A stretch of 64,000 nt of DNA from an uncultured Sunxiuqinia sp. (GCF_963678245.1 NZ_OY782774.1:186001-250000); one strand, 5' to 3'; shown: positions 8,929 through 17,085, numbered from the stretch's first letter. A program made the numbers and translations. The notes: a model not told the origin generated them from the letters alone.

Positions 8929-10218
8929 GTGAAATCTAAAATTAAAGTCGTTCCAAAGGAATATCTATTTCCATTTATCTTGATCACAAGTCTTTTTGCT
9001 TTGTGGGGCTTTGCCAATGATATTACAAATCCCATGGTAGCTGCATTTAAGACGGTAATGGAAATCTCTAACGCCAAAGCTGCGATGGTGCAATTTGCTT
9101 TTTACGGTGGATATGCAACAATGGCTATTCCCGCAGCGCTGGTTATTAAACGCTATAGTTATAAAGTAGGCATTATTGTTGGCTTAACTTTATATGCAAT
9201 AGGAGCGTTATTGTTCTACCCGGCTGCTCAGTTTGAATTTTTTGGGTTCTTTCTGGTTTCCTTATACATCTTAACTTTTGGTTTGGCTTTTCTTGAAACA
9301 ACTGCCAATCCCTATATTTTGTCAATGGGGCCGGAAGAAACCGCTACCAGACGTCTAAACCTGGCGCAGTCATTTAATCCAATGGGATCAATTTTCGGGA
9401 TGTTTGTTGCCTCCAATGTAATTCTTGCCGCACTAGAGTCTGATAAAAGAGATGCAGCAGGAAATTTGATTTTTGAAACTTTAAGTGCATCTGAAAAGGC
9501 AGGTATTCGGGCTCACGATTTGGCTGTTATTCGCGATCCCTATGTCATGCTCGGATTTTTTGTTATTCTTATGCTGGCGATCATCGCCTTATCGAAGATG
9601 CCTAAGCGAGCTAAGGCAGATCATTCTATTCGAACCATGGATACCTTTAAGCGATTGGCAAAAAACGTAAAATATCGAGAGGGAGTCCTTGCTCAGGTCT
9701 TTTATGTTGGAGCACAAATCATGTGCTGGACTTTTATTATTCAATATGCTGATAATTTGGGAATACCGAAAGCTGAGGCTCAACGCTATAATATTATTGC
9801 GATGGCCATTTTTATTGGAAGCAGGTTTGTAAGTACCTTTTTGATGAAATACTTAAATGCCCGTTTTATGCTCACAATATTTGCTTTGGGAGGAATGTTA
9901 ACAACCACCGGAGTTATTTTGATCGAAGGAATGCCGGGATTGTATCTATTGATTGCTACTTCTGCCTTTATGTCGTTAATGTTCCCAACAATTTACGGTA
10001 TTGCTCTGGAAGGACTTGGTGAAGATTCAACTTTGGGAGCGGCAGGCTTGGTGATGGCAATTGTTGGTGGTGCCTTAATGCCTCCCTTGCAAGGATTGCT
10101 AATCGACCAGGGAACTATAGCTTGGTTGCCAGCCGTTAATTTTTCATTTGTCTTGCCATTCATTTGCTTTGTAGCAATTGCTATTTATGGATACCGGACA
10201 ATGAAAATACATGTGTAG
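8929..10218 (+). CDS. fucP: L-fucose:H+ symporter FucP
   Basis: A 429-residue major facilitator superfamily permease with about 12 membrane segments, close in layout to E. coli FucP. Visible matches include LFALWGFANDITNPM in TM1, VQFAFYGGYATMAIPAALVI in TM2, GLAFLETTANPY in TM4 and LNLAQSFNPMGSIFG in TM5. The Glu in FLETTANP corresponds to E. coli FucP Glu135. By my hand alignment the TM1 Asp46 position is Asn here and an Asp sits three residues earlier, a pattern I believe is common in Bacteroidota homologues. The start codon is GTG. It lies between the DUF6786 gene and the regulator and supplies fucose to FucI. Confidence 0.93.
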   Translation: MKSKIKVVPKEYLFPFILITSLFALWGFANDITNPMVAAFKTVMEISNAKAAMVQFAFYGGYATMAIPAALVIKRYSYKVGIIVGLTLYAIGALLFYPAAQFEFFGFFLVSLYILTFGLAFLETTANPYILSMGPEETATRRLNLAQSFNPMGSIFGMFVASNVILAALESDKRDAAGNLIFETLSASEKAGIRAHDLAVIRDPYVMLGFFVILMLAIIALSKMPKRAKADHSIRTMDTFKRLAKNVKYREGVLAQVFYVGAQIMCWTFIIQYADNLGIPKAEAQRYNIIAMAIFIGSRFVSTFLMKYLNARFMLTIFALGGMLTTTGVILIEGMPGLYLLIATSAFMSLMFPTIYGIALEGLGEDSTLGAAGLVMAIVGGALMPPLQGLLIDQGTIAWLPAVNFSFVLPFICFVAIAIYGYRTMKIHV

Positions 10219-10240
10219 CTTATAAAATCATCAAATAATT

Positions 10241-10274
10241 AAAGGGGGATGGATGCTACGTATCCTTCTCCTTC
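10241..10274 (+). terminator. possible stem-loop after fucP
   Basis: AAGGGGGATGGAT and ATCCTTCTCCTT, separated by a five-to-six base loop, can form an imperfect hairpin in the 71 bases between fucP and the GntR gene. No strong T-run follows. It could separate or tune expression of the regulator gene. Confidence 0.35.
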
Positions 10275-10289
10275 ACTTAGAAAAAAAAT

Positions 10290-11282
10290 ATGGATTTTCA
10301 ATTTCAACTTGACCATTCCTCTTCCCAAACTAAAATACAGCAGCTGATCCATGCCGTTACTGAGGCTATTAGTGATGGAGTTCTAAAAGAGGGCGACTTT
10401 TTGCCGTCAGTTAATAAGTTGAGTCGCGAAAGTGGATTGTCGAGAGATACCATCTTTAAAGCCTACACCACCTTAAAGCTACGCAGTGTGATCGCATCAA
10501 CTCCAACGAAGGGCTACTTTGTAAGTAACGAGTCCTTTAAGGTGATGATGCTGCTTGATGATTTCAGTGCTTTTAAAGAACAGCTGTATGGCAGCTTTCG
10601 AAATGCATTGCCCGAGAATTATTCCGTTGATTTACTCTTTCATCATTACAACCCCAATGTGTTTGAACAGCTCGTTTTAAATAACCTGGGGCGCTACAGC
10701 ATGTATGTGGTTATGAATATCAATAATGATCGGATTGAGAAAGTGGTGAGAAAAATCGATCCGAGGAAGCTATTGATTTTAGATATGGGATCGCCGGAGA
10801 ATGATGAGATGGCACATATTCTTCAGGATTTTGAAAATGCTTTTCGTAATTGTCTGGAACAAGGAAAAGAGCAAATTCAAAAGTATGATGAGTTCAACTT
10901 GGTTTTTCCATCATCCACACCACATCCCAAGGTGGCCATTGAAGTGTTTCAAAGGTTTTGCGATGATAATACGATCAAGCATTCAGTCATTCAAAAAATA
11001 AAAAATAATACTATCGAAAGGGGAGAAGCCTATTTGGTTATTAAAGAAGATGATTTAGTCTATATTATTAAAGAATGTAAGCAAAAAGGACTAAAAGTAG
11101 GTCGCGATGTGGGCTTGATATCTTACAACGATTCACCCATGAAAGAAATCGTTGGAGACGGAATTACGGTAATCTCAGTCGATTTTGAGGAAATGGGGGA
11201 GAAGGTGGCAAATTTCATCAAAAGCAAACAAAAAATCTTTGAAGTCCTCGCGCCGCGGTTAATTCTCCGGGGATCACTGTAG
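10290..11282 (+). CDS. GntR-family transcriptional regulator, FucR-like
   Basis: A 330-residue regulator. Residues 1-80 form a GntR winged helix (KIQQLIHAVTEAISDGVLKE, LPSVNKLSRESGLSRDTIFK, TPTKGYFVSN). The remainder resembles a LacI-type periplasmic-binding-like sensor domain, ending in LIPR-type LILRGSL. Bacteroides FucR, which represses the fucose operon and is relieved by fucose, has the same GntR plus sugar-binding layout, and the gene sits 71 bases after fucP. I therefore infer that it senses fucose and controls fucI-DUF6786-fucP. In B. thetaiotaomicron fucR is the first gene of the operon; here it is last. Confidence 0.82.
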   Translation: MDFQFQLDHSSSQTKIQQLIHAVTEAISDGVLKEGDFLPSVNKLSRESGLSRDTIFKAYTTLKLRSVIASTPTKGYFVSNESFKVMMLLDDFSAFKEQLYGSFRNALPENYSVDLLFHHYNPNVFEQLVLNNLGRYSMYVVMNINNDRIEKVVRKIDPRKLLILDMGSPENDEMAHILQDFENAFRNCLEQGKEQIQKYDEFNLVFPSSTPHPKVAIEVFQRFCDDNTIKHSVIQKIKNNTIERGEAYLVIKEDDLVYIIKECKQKGLKVGRDVGLISYNDSPMKEIVGDGITVISVDFEEMGEKVANFIKSKQKIFEVLAPRLILRGSL

Positions 11283-11303
11283 CCAAGTCTACAACGACCA
11301 GTA

Positions 11304-11846
11304 TTATTTATGTGATGTCTTATTTATTTTTTCTTTGAAAATCTTTCTGAACTTGTCCAGTTTTGGAACAATTACAAATTGGCAGTAGCCCTGTGCCGGA
11401 TTTCGTTCATAGTAATCCTGGTGTTCGTCTTCGGCTCTGAAAAAGTTTTCCCACGGGCTGATTTCAGTCACCACTGGCTTTTCGAAAATAGCCTCTTTAT
11501 TCAAGTGCTGCTTGATGATTTCCGCGGTTTCTTGTTGCTTTTCATTGTGGTAGAAGATAACTGAACGATATTGAGTTCCAACATCGGCACCTTGTTGGTT
11601 CAGTGTGGTTGGATCATGGGTTGCCCAAAATACTTCCAACAATTCCTGAAAACTTATTATTTCGGGGTCAAATTCAATTTCAACTACTTCGGCGTGCCCG
11701 GTTCTTCCGCTGCAAACTTCCCGGTAAGCTGGATTAACGATTTCGCCACCCGAATAGCCGGAAGTGACGGACTGTACTCCTTTTAGTTCTTTAAAAATGG
11801 CTTCGGTACACCAAAAACAACCTCCTCCAAATGTTGCAAGTTCCAT
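11304..11846 (-). CDS. msrA: peptide-methionine (S)-S-oxide reductase MsrA
   Basis: A 180-residue repair enzyme that reduces methionine-S-sulfoxide in proteins. The catalytic motif GGGCFWCTEA lies at the N-terminus, followed by GYSGGEIVNPAYREVCSGRT and the FWATHDPTTLNQQGADVGTQ block; a possible resolving Cys is in GYCQFVIVPKL. The frame extends upstream to 11894, but the ATG at 11846 (MELATFGGGCFWC) matches the usual start and is chosen. There is no MsrB domain. It converges with the fucose regulator gene 21 bases away. Confidence 0.96.
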   Translation of the reverse strand: MELATFGGGCFWCTEAIFKELKGVQSVTSGYSGGEIVNPAYREVCSGRTGHAEVVEIEFDPEIISFQELLEVFWATHDPTTLNQQGADVGTQYRSVIFYHNEKQQETAEIIKQHLNKEAIFEKPVVTEISPWENFFRAEDEHQDYYERNPAQGYCQFVIVPKLDKFRKIFKEKINKTSHK

Positions 11847-11920
11847 ATTCTTATTTTTTTCGGAATGAATTTCTAACTGCGAATCAATAAACAAAGAGAA
11901 CAGGTAGGTATATCGTCCGA

Positions 11921-12217
11921 TTAATCAATCTTTATCCCGAATCGGCGTAAAAGCTTTTTTTCGAAATTCCAGAAAAAGGTGAACTGCCCCAATAGGGTTC
12001 CAAACAGAATCAGCATTATCTGATATGCCGGAACAATGGTAAGCACATATACAATTGCAGAAAGCCAGAAAGGCCAGTCGGGGCTATAATCAAGCCAGTG
12101 AAAAACCAATTTACGAATAACAAGAGCTCCACTTCCGGAGATTGAAAACACGACAAAAATGACGATTAATTGCAGGTCGGAATCAACATTCCATCTTTCC
12201 TTCAACCGTTTAAACAT
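11921..12217 (-). CDS. small membrane protein, DUF6787-like
   Basis: A 98-residue protein with two membrane segments (about residues 16-36, LIVIFVVFSISGSGALVIRK, and 53-80) and a basic cytoplasmic tail (FEKKLLRRFGIKID). It opens with MFKRLKERWNVDSDLQLIVI, which I recognise as the small DUF6787 family of Bacteroidota; these have no defined function. The ATG at 12217 is preferred over the upstream 12250 start because the family begins there. Neighbours on the same strand are msrA and a VTT-domain protein. Confidence 0.7.
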   Translation of the reverse strand: MFKRLKERWNVDSDLQLIVIFVVFSISGSGALVIRKLVFHWLDYSPDWPFWLSAIVYVLTIVPAYQIMLILFGTLLGQFTFFWNFEKKLLRRFGIKID

Positions 12218-12309
12218 AGTTCCTTTTCTTTGAGTACAACTAGTAAACAAGCTTTTTCCTGAATGGTTGAAATCTTGTTTGATAAAATAGGCATATATTT
12301 CTTAATCTA

Positions 12310-12888
12310 CTAGCCGAACTGGTGACTTTGATAAATAATATAACCATATATCACATAGCGTAGGATTCTGAACAGAGCAAAATTAAGGTATCTTTTCATG
12401 GGGTAATCTGTTGTTCCTACCAGCATACTAATAGCCGACCACGGAAGGGGAGTAAGTGCCGAAGCAACAATGAGAAAAGCGCCGTACTTTCTAAAAAGGG
12501 GCCAGTACTTGCTAAAAAACTTCCTACCCAGATACCGAAATAAAACAACCCGCTGAAGGTATCGCCCAACTAGAAATGCGATGTATCCGGCTCCATACGA
12601 TACTCCTGCAAAAAAGCCGAGATTTAGAACATAGTGCCAGAGGTCGCCTTTGTAATATGCCCAAATCATAAAGAACTCCGGTGGGAAAAGTCCAAAAAAG
12701 ACCTCCGAACCAACATATACCCCGTAGATGATTAGTGGTTGACTGTAAAATCGTTTGAGCCAAAACTCTTTATTTTCATCAACGATAAATTCTTTGGCAA
12801 GCAGGTATAAAACAGCAAGGATTGCCATCCAAAGCAATCCTTTGAGTATATTTTTTATGAGGAATTTAAACTTGAAATGTAGTTTCAT
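12310..12888 (-). CDS. VTT-domain (DedA-like/YqaA) membrane protein
   Basis: A 192-residue integral membrane protein with four to five hydrophobic segments. The pattern PPEFFMIWAYYKGDLWHYVLN, then GAGYIAFLVGRYLQRVVLFRYLG, KYGAFLIVASALTPLPWSAI and SMLVGTTDYPMKRYL, follows the VTT/SNARE-associated domain, with its conserved Gly, Arg and the P-hairpin before the last helices. Relatives act in membrane lipid flipping or envelope homeostasis, but the exact role is not known for this group. Confidence 0.78.
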   Translation of the reverse strand: MKLHFKFKFLIKNILKGLLWMAILAVLYLLAKEFIVDENKEFWLKRFYSQPLIIYGVYVGSEVFFGLFPPEFFMIWAYYKGDLWHYVLNLGFFAGVSYGAGYIAFLVGRYLQRVVLFRYLGRKFFSKYWPLFRKYGAFLIVASALTPLPWSAISMLVGTTDYPMKRYLNFALFRILRYVIYGYIIYQSHQFG

Positions 12889-12970
12889 TCAATTGTTTTT
12901 ATTCGTTGGTATGCCGAAGGACTTTCTCCTACATCAACTTCAACGATAATCTAAGTTGCAATTGCAGGGT

Positions 12971-13010
12971 GTTATAATTCCTCTATGATTTATTTAGAGA
13001 TGATTATAAC
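12971..13010. terminator. stem-loop at the end of the pterin dehydratase gene
   Basis: GTTATAAT (12971-12978) pairs with ATTATAAC (13003-13010), with an inner CTCTA/TAGAG stem. The hairpin includes the stop codon of the reverse-strand gene. There is no clear T-run, so it may be a weak terminator or a 3'-end stabiliser. Confidence 0.35.
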
Positions 13011-13234
13011 GCGTCAATCTTTGAAGCCAGCTCGTGGTCTTTGTTTGTTACTTTGCCATCGCTGTGCGAAGTTAAGCTAATGGATACTTTTTTGTATGAA
13101 TGTATCAAAATATCCGGATGATGATCCATACCTTCTGCTAATTCGCCAACTTGGTTTACAAAGCTGAGTGCTTCTTTGAAATTATTAAACGTAAATTCTT
13201 TGGTTATTTTCTCTGTTTCTTTATTCCAATCCAT
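13004..13234 (-). CDS. 4a-hydroxytetrahydrobiopterin dehydratase (PCD/DCoH)
   Basis: A 76-residue protein with the pterin-4-alpha-carbinolamine dehydratase pattern EGMDHHPDILIHSYKKVSIS...TSHSDGKVTNKDHELA, including the HHP, the Tyr, the second His and the Asp. It recycles the hydroxylated pterin formed by aromatic amino acid hydroxylases. No phenylalanine hydroxylase is in this window, so the partner is distant or the protein has another pterin role. The family is normally about 95-100 residues; this one is short at the N-terminus but keeps all active-site positions. Confidence 0.88.
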   Translation of the reverse strand: MDWNKETEKITKEFTFNNFKEALSFVNQVGELAEGMDHHPDILIHSYKKVSISLTSHSDGKVTNKDHELASKIDAL

Positions 13235-13270
13235 GATAATAATTTTTACTTGTTCTTAAATTGTTTCTAT

Positions 13271-13291
13271 AATTTCAAACAAGTTGAAATT
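13271..13291. repeat. 8-bp inverted repeat between the flavoprotein and pterin dehydratase genes
   Basis: AATTTCAA, a five-base loop, then TTGAAATT. It is A/T rich and followed by no T-run on the reverse strand. It may be a weak terminator or a processing site within the reverse-strand gene run. Confidence 0.35.
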
Positions 13292-13309
13292 TACATGGTT
13301 CAATCAACT

Positions 13310-13888
13310 TCAGTCATTTATTTTATTTAAAAGCCAAGCCATGTTTTCACCCAATGTATTCATAATTTGCAAACCTTCTTCATCTTGTAAAACGGCTCCT
13401 TTAGGTCCGCCTACTGCAAAGTTCCAGTAGCTTGATCCTGGCACAATCATTTGACTAATGAGGAAAAAATTATTGAGTGTTTCGAAAGCATGTAATTGTC
13501 CTCCACGGCGAACAGCAAGTACTCCGGCACCGACCTTACGTTTTAAAAGATGTCCGTTTCCGCGGGATACATAACCAACCACATCAATTAAGGCTTTCAT
13601 TTCGGTTGTAACATCTGCGAAGTATACCGGCGATCCCAGAATGAGGCCATCAGCATCGCGTATTTTTTCAATACATTCGTTAAGCACATTATTTTTGATG
13701 TGACACTTTCCATCTTTAATTTCCCGACACTTGCCACAGGCGGTGCAACCGTGAACCGGCTTCCCGCCAAGCTGGAAGTACTCGGTTTCGATACCTGCTT
13801 CTTGCAGTGGTTCAAATACTTTTTTGATTAATATTTTGGTGTTTCCGTTTTTACGAGGACTTCCATTAATGGCTAGTACTTTCGTCAT
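13310..13888 (-). CDS. NADPH-dependent FMN reductase/iron-sulfur flavoprotein family
   Basis: A 192-residue flavodoxin-fold protein. It starts KVLAINGSPRKNGNT, the FMN phosphate loop. Around residues 48-67 it carries CTACGKCREIKDGKC, a compact Cys cluster like that binding a 4Fe-4S centre in Isf-type flavoproteins, followed by LILGSPVYFADVTTEMKALID. It probably shuttles electrons between a reduced carrier and an unknown acceptor. The gene lies 28 bases from the DUF4159 gene and is probably cotranscribed with it. Confidence 0.85.
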   Translation of the reverse strand: MTKVLAINGSPRKNGNTKILIKKVFEPLQEAGIETEYFQLGGKPVHGCTACGKCREIKDGKCHIKNNVLNECIEKIRDADGLILGSPVYFADVTTEMKALIDVVGYVSRGNGHLLKRKVGAGVLAVRRGGQLHAFETLNNFFLISQMIVPGSSYWNFAVGGPKGAVLQDEEGLQIMNTLGENMAWLLNKIND

Positions 13889-13916
13889 TTTGATATTTTG
13901 TTGTTTTTTTGATTTG

Positions 13917-14573
13917 CTAGTTGTTGAAGACGTATGAAATCAGGTTCGCACCCATTTGCAAAGCTTTCTTCCGAACGTTGGGCGGGTCATTGTGCACTGA
14001 AGGATCTTCCCATCCGTCCGAGATGTCTGACTCGTAGGTATAAAAACAAACCAAGCGGTCTTCAATGAATAAACCAAAACCTTGCGGTCGCTTATTATCG
14101 TGCTCATGAATTTTAGGCAAGCCATTTTCGAACCGGTATTTTTGCTGATAGATCGGATGGTCTGCAGGCAACTCTATAAACTCTTGCTCCGGGAAAACTT
14201 TTTTCATCTCGCGCCGAATGTAGGAGTTAAGCCCATAATTATCATCGATGTATAAAAAACCACCAGCCTCCAGATACAACCGCAGGTTTAGACTTTCTTC
14301 TTCAGAAAAAATGATATTGCCATGCCCGGTGATGTGTACAAATGGATAGTTGAACAGCTCAATACTTCCGGGTTCTACGGTTGCCGGCTCCGGATCAATA
14401 TTGGTTTTAAGCTCCTGATTGCAAAACCGAATCAGGTTGGGCAAAGCTGTTGGATCAGCATACCAGTCGCCGCCACCTTTATACTTTACCAGCGCCACCT
14501 TTAAATTGGGGTTTTGGCCGAAAAGGGTAGCGGAAAATAAGAAAAGGAGTAGTGTTAAAAGCTTTCTGTTCAT
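13917..14573 (-). CDS. secreted DUF4159 protein
   Basis: A 218-residue exported protein with a signal peptide (MNRKLLTLLLFLFSATLFGQ, cleavage expected near residue 19-20). The body matches DUF4159: LKVALVKYKGGGDWYADPTA, PFVHITGHGNIIFSEEE, LRLYLEAGGFLYIDDNYG and a C-terminal RKKALQMGANLISYVFNN. The family has a class I glutamine amidotransferase-like (flavodoxin-like) fold and often accompanies MoxR/DUF58 genes, which are not seen here. Substrate unknown. It is first in the reverse-strand run, with a perfect -7 box just upstream. Confidence 0.82.
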   Translation of the reverse strand: MNRKLLTLLLFLFSATLFGQNPNLKVALVKYKGGGDWYADPTALPNLIRFCNQELKTNIDPEPATVEPGSIELFNYPFVHITGHGNIIFSEEESLNLRLYLEAGGFLYIDDNYGLNSYIRREMKKVFPEQEFIELPADHPIYQQKYRFENGLPKIHEHDNKRPQGFGLFIEDRLVCFYTYESDISDGWEDPSVHNDPPNVRKKALQMGANLISYVFNN

Positions 14574-14592
14574 CGCCTAATTCTTGGATGAA

Positions 14593-14600
14593 CAAAGATA
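14593..14600 (-). promoter_or_regulatory. -7 promoter box of the DUF4159 gene
   Basis: On the reverse strand this reads TATCTTTG, an exact TAnnTTTG match, 20 bases before the ATG at 14573. No good TTG is seen at the usual distance upstream. Confidence 0.5.
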
Positions 14601-14749
14601 ATAAGATAAGCCGTTGTGTGAAACCTGTGCAAAATGATTTCGCAATTTTATTTACCAGTCTATGCTGCGTGTTTCATGAAATAGAAGAGACTTGAAAAGA
14701 ATGAAAACCATTTGAAAACGGTCGAATGAAGTTGTTTCGCATGGTCTTC

Positions 14750-14793
14750 AGCTTTTACCTGCTCAATACTAGTTTATTGAGAGCTGAAAAGCT
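14750..14793. repeat. compound inverted repeat upstream of the PLP enzyme gene
   Basis: AGCTTTT (14750-14756) pairs with AAAAGCT (14787-14793), and inside it CTCAATA (14762-14768) pairs with TATTGAG (14775-14781). It could be an operator or an RNA hairpin. It lies well upstream of the forward -7 box, so an operator or an end-of-transcript role is more likely than a leader element. Confidence 0.45.
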
Positions 14794-14904
14794 AGGCCAC
14801 ACACCAACAGAAAAATAGTATGTTAATCCATTTTTATATTGAACGAACTTAGCTGAATTTACTGAAGGATATAATTTTCTAGAACCGATTTAATCTAGAG
14901 CTGT

Positions 14905-14912
14905 TATCTTTG
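14905..14912 (+). promoter_or_regulatory. -7 promoter box of the PLP-enzyme gene
   Basis: TATCTTTG, exact TAnnTTTG, 24 bases before the ATG at 14937. It decides the start: the upstream in-frame TTG at 14910 falls inside the promoter box and cannot be used. Confidence 0.6.
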
Positions 14913-14936
14913 CGAAGGATATACAAAACAAGAAGA

Positions 14937-16169
14937 ATGAAGAAGAGTTTTACAACCCGGTCGTTGCATGTTTCATTCCCCAAAAAGGATGTTCATCGCT
15001 CGTTAGATATGCCGATATACGAATCAGTTGCTTTTGAGTTTGATTCGTCCGAAGATATAGCAGCTAATTTTAGAGGCGAATTGCCGGCACACGTGTATTC
15101 GCGTACGAGCAACCCAACGGTTGAGTATTTTGAGCAGAAGCTGAAAGCCTTAACGGGAGCTCATCACGTACTAGCACTTTCATCGGGCATGTCGGCCATT
15201 ACGAACACCATTTTAGCTATATGTAAGAGTGGCGATAATATTATCTCAGGCAACCATTTGTTTGCTCATTCTTATTCTTTGTTTGATCAAACCCTTCGGA
15301 ACTACGGATTAGAAACACGCTTTACCGATACCACCAAGGCTGATGAGCTTGAGAAATTGGTTGACGAAAATACTCGGGCCATTTATTTTGAAACGGTAAC
15401 TAACCCGCAACTGGAAATAGCAGATATTTTAAAACTCTCGAACATTGCTAAAAAGCACAACTTGTTGTTGATTTCGGATAGCACCATCACACCACCGGTT
15501 GTTTTTAATGCTAGAGACTTTAGGGTTGATATTGAAGTGATGTCGACTACTAAGCATATTTCAGGTGGGGCAACTTCGTTTGGAGGCGTGATTGTAGACC
15601 ATGGCACCTACGATTGGCAATTAAATCCGAACCTGAAGCCCTTGGTTGAGAAGTTCGGAAAAGACACGTTTGTAGGTCGTCTGCGCAAAAACTACTACCG
15701 CAATACTGGTGGCGCGATGACCGCTCATACCGCTCACTACCAAATTCTGGGTTTGGATTTGTTGGAGCTGCGCTTCGAACGTTCGTATGACAATTGTATA
15801 AAGCTTGGCGAATTCTTGGGCAATCATCCCGACGTGAAGGGCGTGACTTATCCCGGTTTGAAAGACGCCGTGAACTATGATCTTGCCAAGGTGCAGTTTG
15901 ATGGAAAGCCCGGAACGATCATCATCTTTGATTTGGAATCGGAGCAAGCTTGCTTTGCTTTTATGAACCGCTTGCAACTCATCCGCCGTGCGACCAACCT
16001 GAATGACAATAAATCGTTGATTATTCACCCCTGGTCGACTATTTATGTTGAGTTTTCGGAAGCAGATCGTCTGGCCATGAAAATAAAGCCAACGGCCATG
16101 CGCCTTTCGGTTGGTATTGAATCGGCAGACGATTTAATTGCCGATATTGAGCAGGCACTGAACGGATAG
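14937..16169 (+). CDS. Cys/Met metabolism PLP-dependent enzyme (transsulfuration/sulfhydrylase family)
   Basis: A 410-residue enzyme of the gamma-class PLP family (cystathionine gamma-synthase, O-acyl-homoserine sulfhydrylase, methionine gamma-lyase). Visible are the N-terminal SLHVSF, the YSRTSNPTVEYFEQ substrate loop, ALSSGMSAI cofactor loop, SDSTITPP (Asp for the pyridine N) and the Schiff-base Lys in STTKHISGG. C-terminal SVGIESADDLIADIEQAL closes the domain. Family members cannot be separated by eye; an O-acylhomoserine sulfhydrylase or methionine gamma-lyase role is most likely. It stands alone between two regulatory gaps. The neighbour beyond is a decayed LytTR regulator on the opposite strand. 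Confidence 0.85.
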   Translation: MKKSFTTRSLHVSFPKKDVHRSLDMPIYESVAFEFDSSEDIAANFRGELPAHVYSRTSNPTVEYFEQKLKALTGAHHVLALSSGMSAITNTILAICKSGDNIISGNHLFAHSYSLFDQTLRNYGLETRFTDTTKADELEKLVDENTRAIYFETVTNPQLEIADILKLSNIAKKHNLLLISDSTITPPVVFNARDFRVDIEVMSTTKHISGGATSFGGVIVDHGTYDWQLNPNLKPLVEKFGKDTFVGRLRKNYYRNTGGAMTAHTAHYQILGLDLLELRFERSYDNCIKLGEFLGNHPDVKGVTYPGLKDAVNYDLAKVQFDGKPGTIIIFDLESEQACFAFMNRLQLIRRATNLNDNKSLIIHPWSTIYVEFSEADRLAMKIKPTAMRLSVGIESADDLIADIEQALNG

Positions 16170-16172
16170 CAA

Positions 16173-16702
16173 TCAGGAATTCAGCCACTTCTTAAATTGG
16201 GCTGAGTGCTCAATGCTTACCAAGCTATCTTTATCATCTTCGGTCGTGGGAGTTAGTATCAACTTCACACGTCCGCGCGACTAGGCATACATTTTATCAA
16301 TAGCTGCCATGTTAATGATGTATTTTCGGTTGATTCGAAAATAGTGTTCTGGTTTTAGCAGCTCTTCCAGCTTGTCGAGCGAGTATTCGACTGGGTAAGA
16401 CTTATTGGTAAACGTTGTAAGAAAGGCCGATTTGTTCATGGCATAGAAGTAGGCAATTTCCGAAGTTTCAACCTTGTGTATCTTTTCGCCGTACGAAACC
16501 AGGAACCGTTTTTATAAGGCTGTTGTTGGCCGGTGAGCATGGGGTGTAAACTTTTGAAATTGATGCTGAAACTGCTTTCATTTTTTTTATACTTCTCCAG
16601 ACTTTCCACTAAATTGTCTTTTCTGATGGGTTTCAATAAATAGGATATGCCTATGGCCGTGGTGGTGATCCAAAACACGTTTGAAACCTTCATGCACACC
16701 AT
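16173..16702 (-). pseudogene. decayed LytTR-type response regulator
   Basis: Reading the reverse strand, the end of a receiver domain (TAIGISYLLKPIRKDNLVES, EKYKKNESSF) is followed, after a frame change near 16515, by a LytTR DNA-binding domain: RFLVSYGEKIHKVE, EIAYFYAMNKSAFLTTF, SYPVEYSLDKLEELL and HYFRINRKYIINMAAIDKMY. After KMYA there is an in-frame TAG (near 16281), and the domain then continues SRGRVKLILTPTTEDDKDSL to a normal end, VSIEHSAQFKKWLNS. The phosphorylated N-terminal half of the receiver is missing upstream. One frameshift, one stop and a 5' truncation make this a dead gene. No LytS-type kinase is nearby. Confidence 0.85.
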
Positions 16703-16750
16703 GGTGTAGACTTTTTGTCAGTTTGTTAACGATTTTTAGGGCTGTTTTTC

Positions 16751-16785
16751 TTTGCGCAACGCTGTTTTGAGCAGCTCAGCGCAAA
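16751..16785. repeat. hairpin with two paired blocks
   Basis: TTTGCGC (16751-16757) pairs with GCGCAAA (16779-16785), and GCTG (16761-16764) pairs with CAGC (16772-16775), leaving a symmetrical three-base internal loop on each side. It lies just beyond the truncated end of the LytTR pseudogene. Confidence 0.5.
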
Positions 16786-16815
16786 AATGATAAACTCATA
16801 TTGCAAGCTGATAGA

Positions 16816-16880
16816 CTTCGCTCCCCAATTCTCCTCCTTTTTCATAGAGGAGTCCGGGCTTCATCCCGGGAGGTGGTTAG
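16816..16880. repeat. REP-like intergenic palindromic element
   Basis: A GC-rich island in AT-rich surroundings, reading cttcgctccccaattctcct onward. Within it CTCCTC (16831-16836) pairs with GAGGAG (16847-16852) and CCGGG (16854-16858) with CCCGG (16865-16869). It resembles dispersed palindromic intergenic repeats that I have seen in Bacteroidota genomes. Copy number in this genome cannot be checked here. Confidence 0.5.
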
Positions 16881-17049
16881 TTTTTACTGGCCTGAATTTG
16901 TAGTAGAGCTAACTCGAAATACTAAACGTTTGGGGTGAGAAACCGACAGATTCAGACCTTCGCCGAAATGAGGGATGAAAATGGTTAGTTAGTAGCAGAC
17001 ACAAATACCAAGTATTCGGCATGATCCAAAGACAAAGGGTATTAAAAGA

Positions 17050-17085
17050 ACTTACCATGATAAAGCGTGCTTTATCATGGTAAGT
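17050..17085 (-). terminator. perfect 17-bp palindrome, probable terminator of the SusCD operon
   Basis: Arms 17050-17066 and 17069-17085 are perfect complements (ACTTACCATG...CATGGTAAGT) around a two-base centre. On the reverse strand it is followed by TTCTTTTAAT and lies 64 bases after the SusD stop, fitting a rho-independent terminator. On the forward strand it is followed by AGGGTTTTTATTTT, so it could work both ways. Confidence 0.7.

Larger units (their letters stand above)
14574..14936. other. intergenic region between divergent DUF4159 and PLP-enzyme genes
   Basis: A 363-base gap with no ORF. It holds divergent -7 boxes (14593-14600 on the reverse strand, 14905-14912 on the forward strand) and a hairpin at 14750-14793. 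Nothing else was recognised; no SAM riboswitch consensus was evident. Confidence 0.6.

Noticed and set aside
11256-11279. C-terminal LILRGSL of the GntR regulator resembles an encapsulin loading peptide.
   Set aside because: The ending is the normal final strand of the LacI-like sensor domain (compare LIVRGS in relatives), and the protein is a DNA-binding regulator 41 kb from the shell gene.
14574-14936. SAM riboswitch before the Cys/Met PLP enzyme.
   Set aside because: No recognisable riboswitch core, and the -7 box lies only 24 bases from the ATG, leaving almost no leader.
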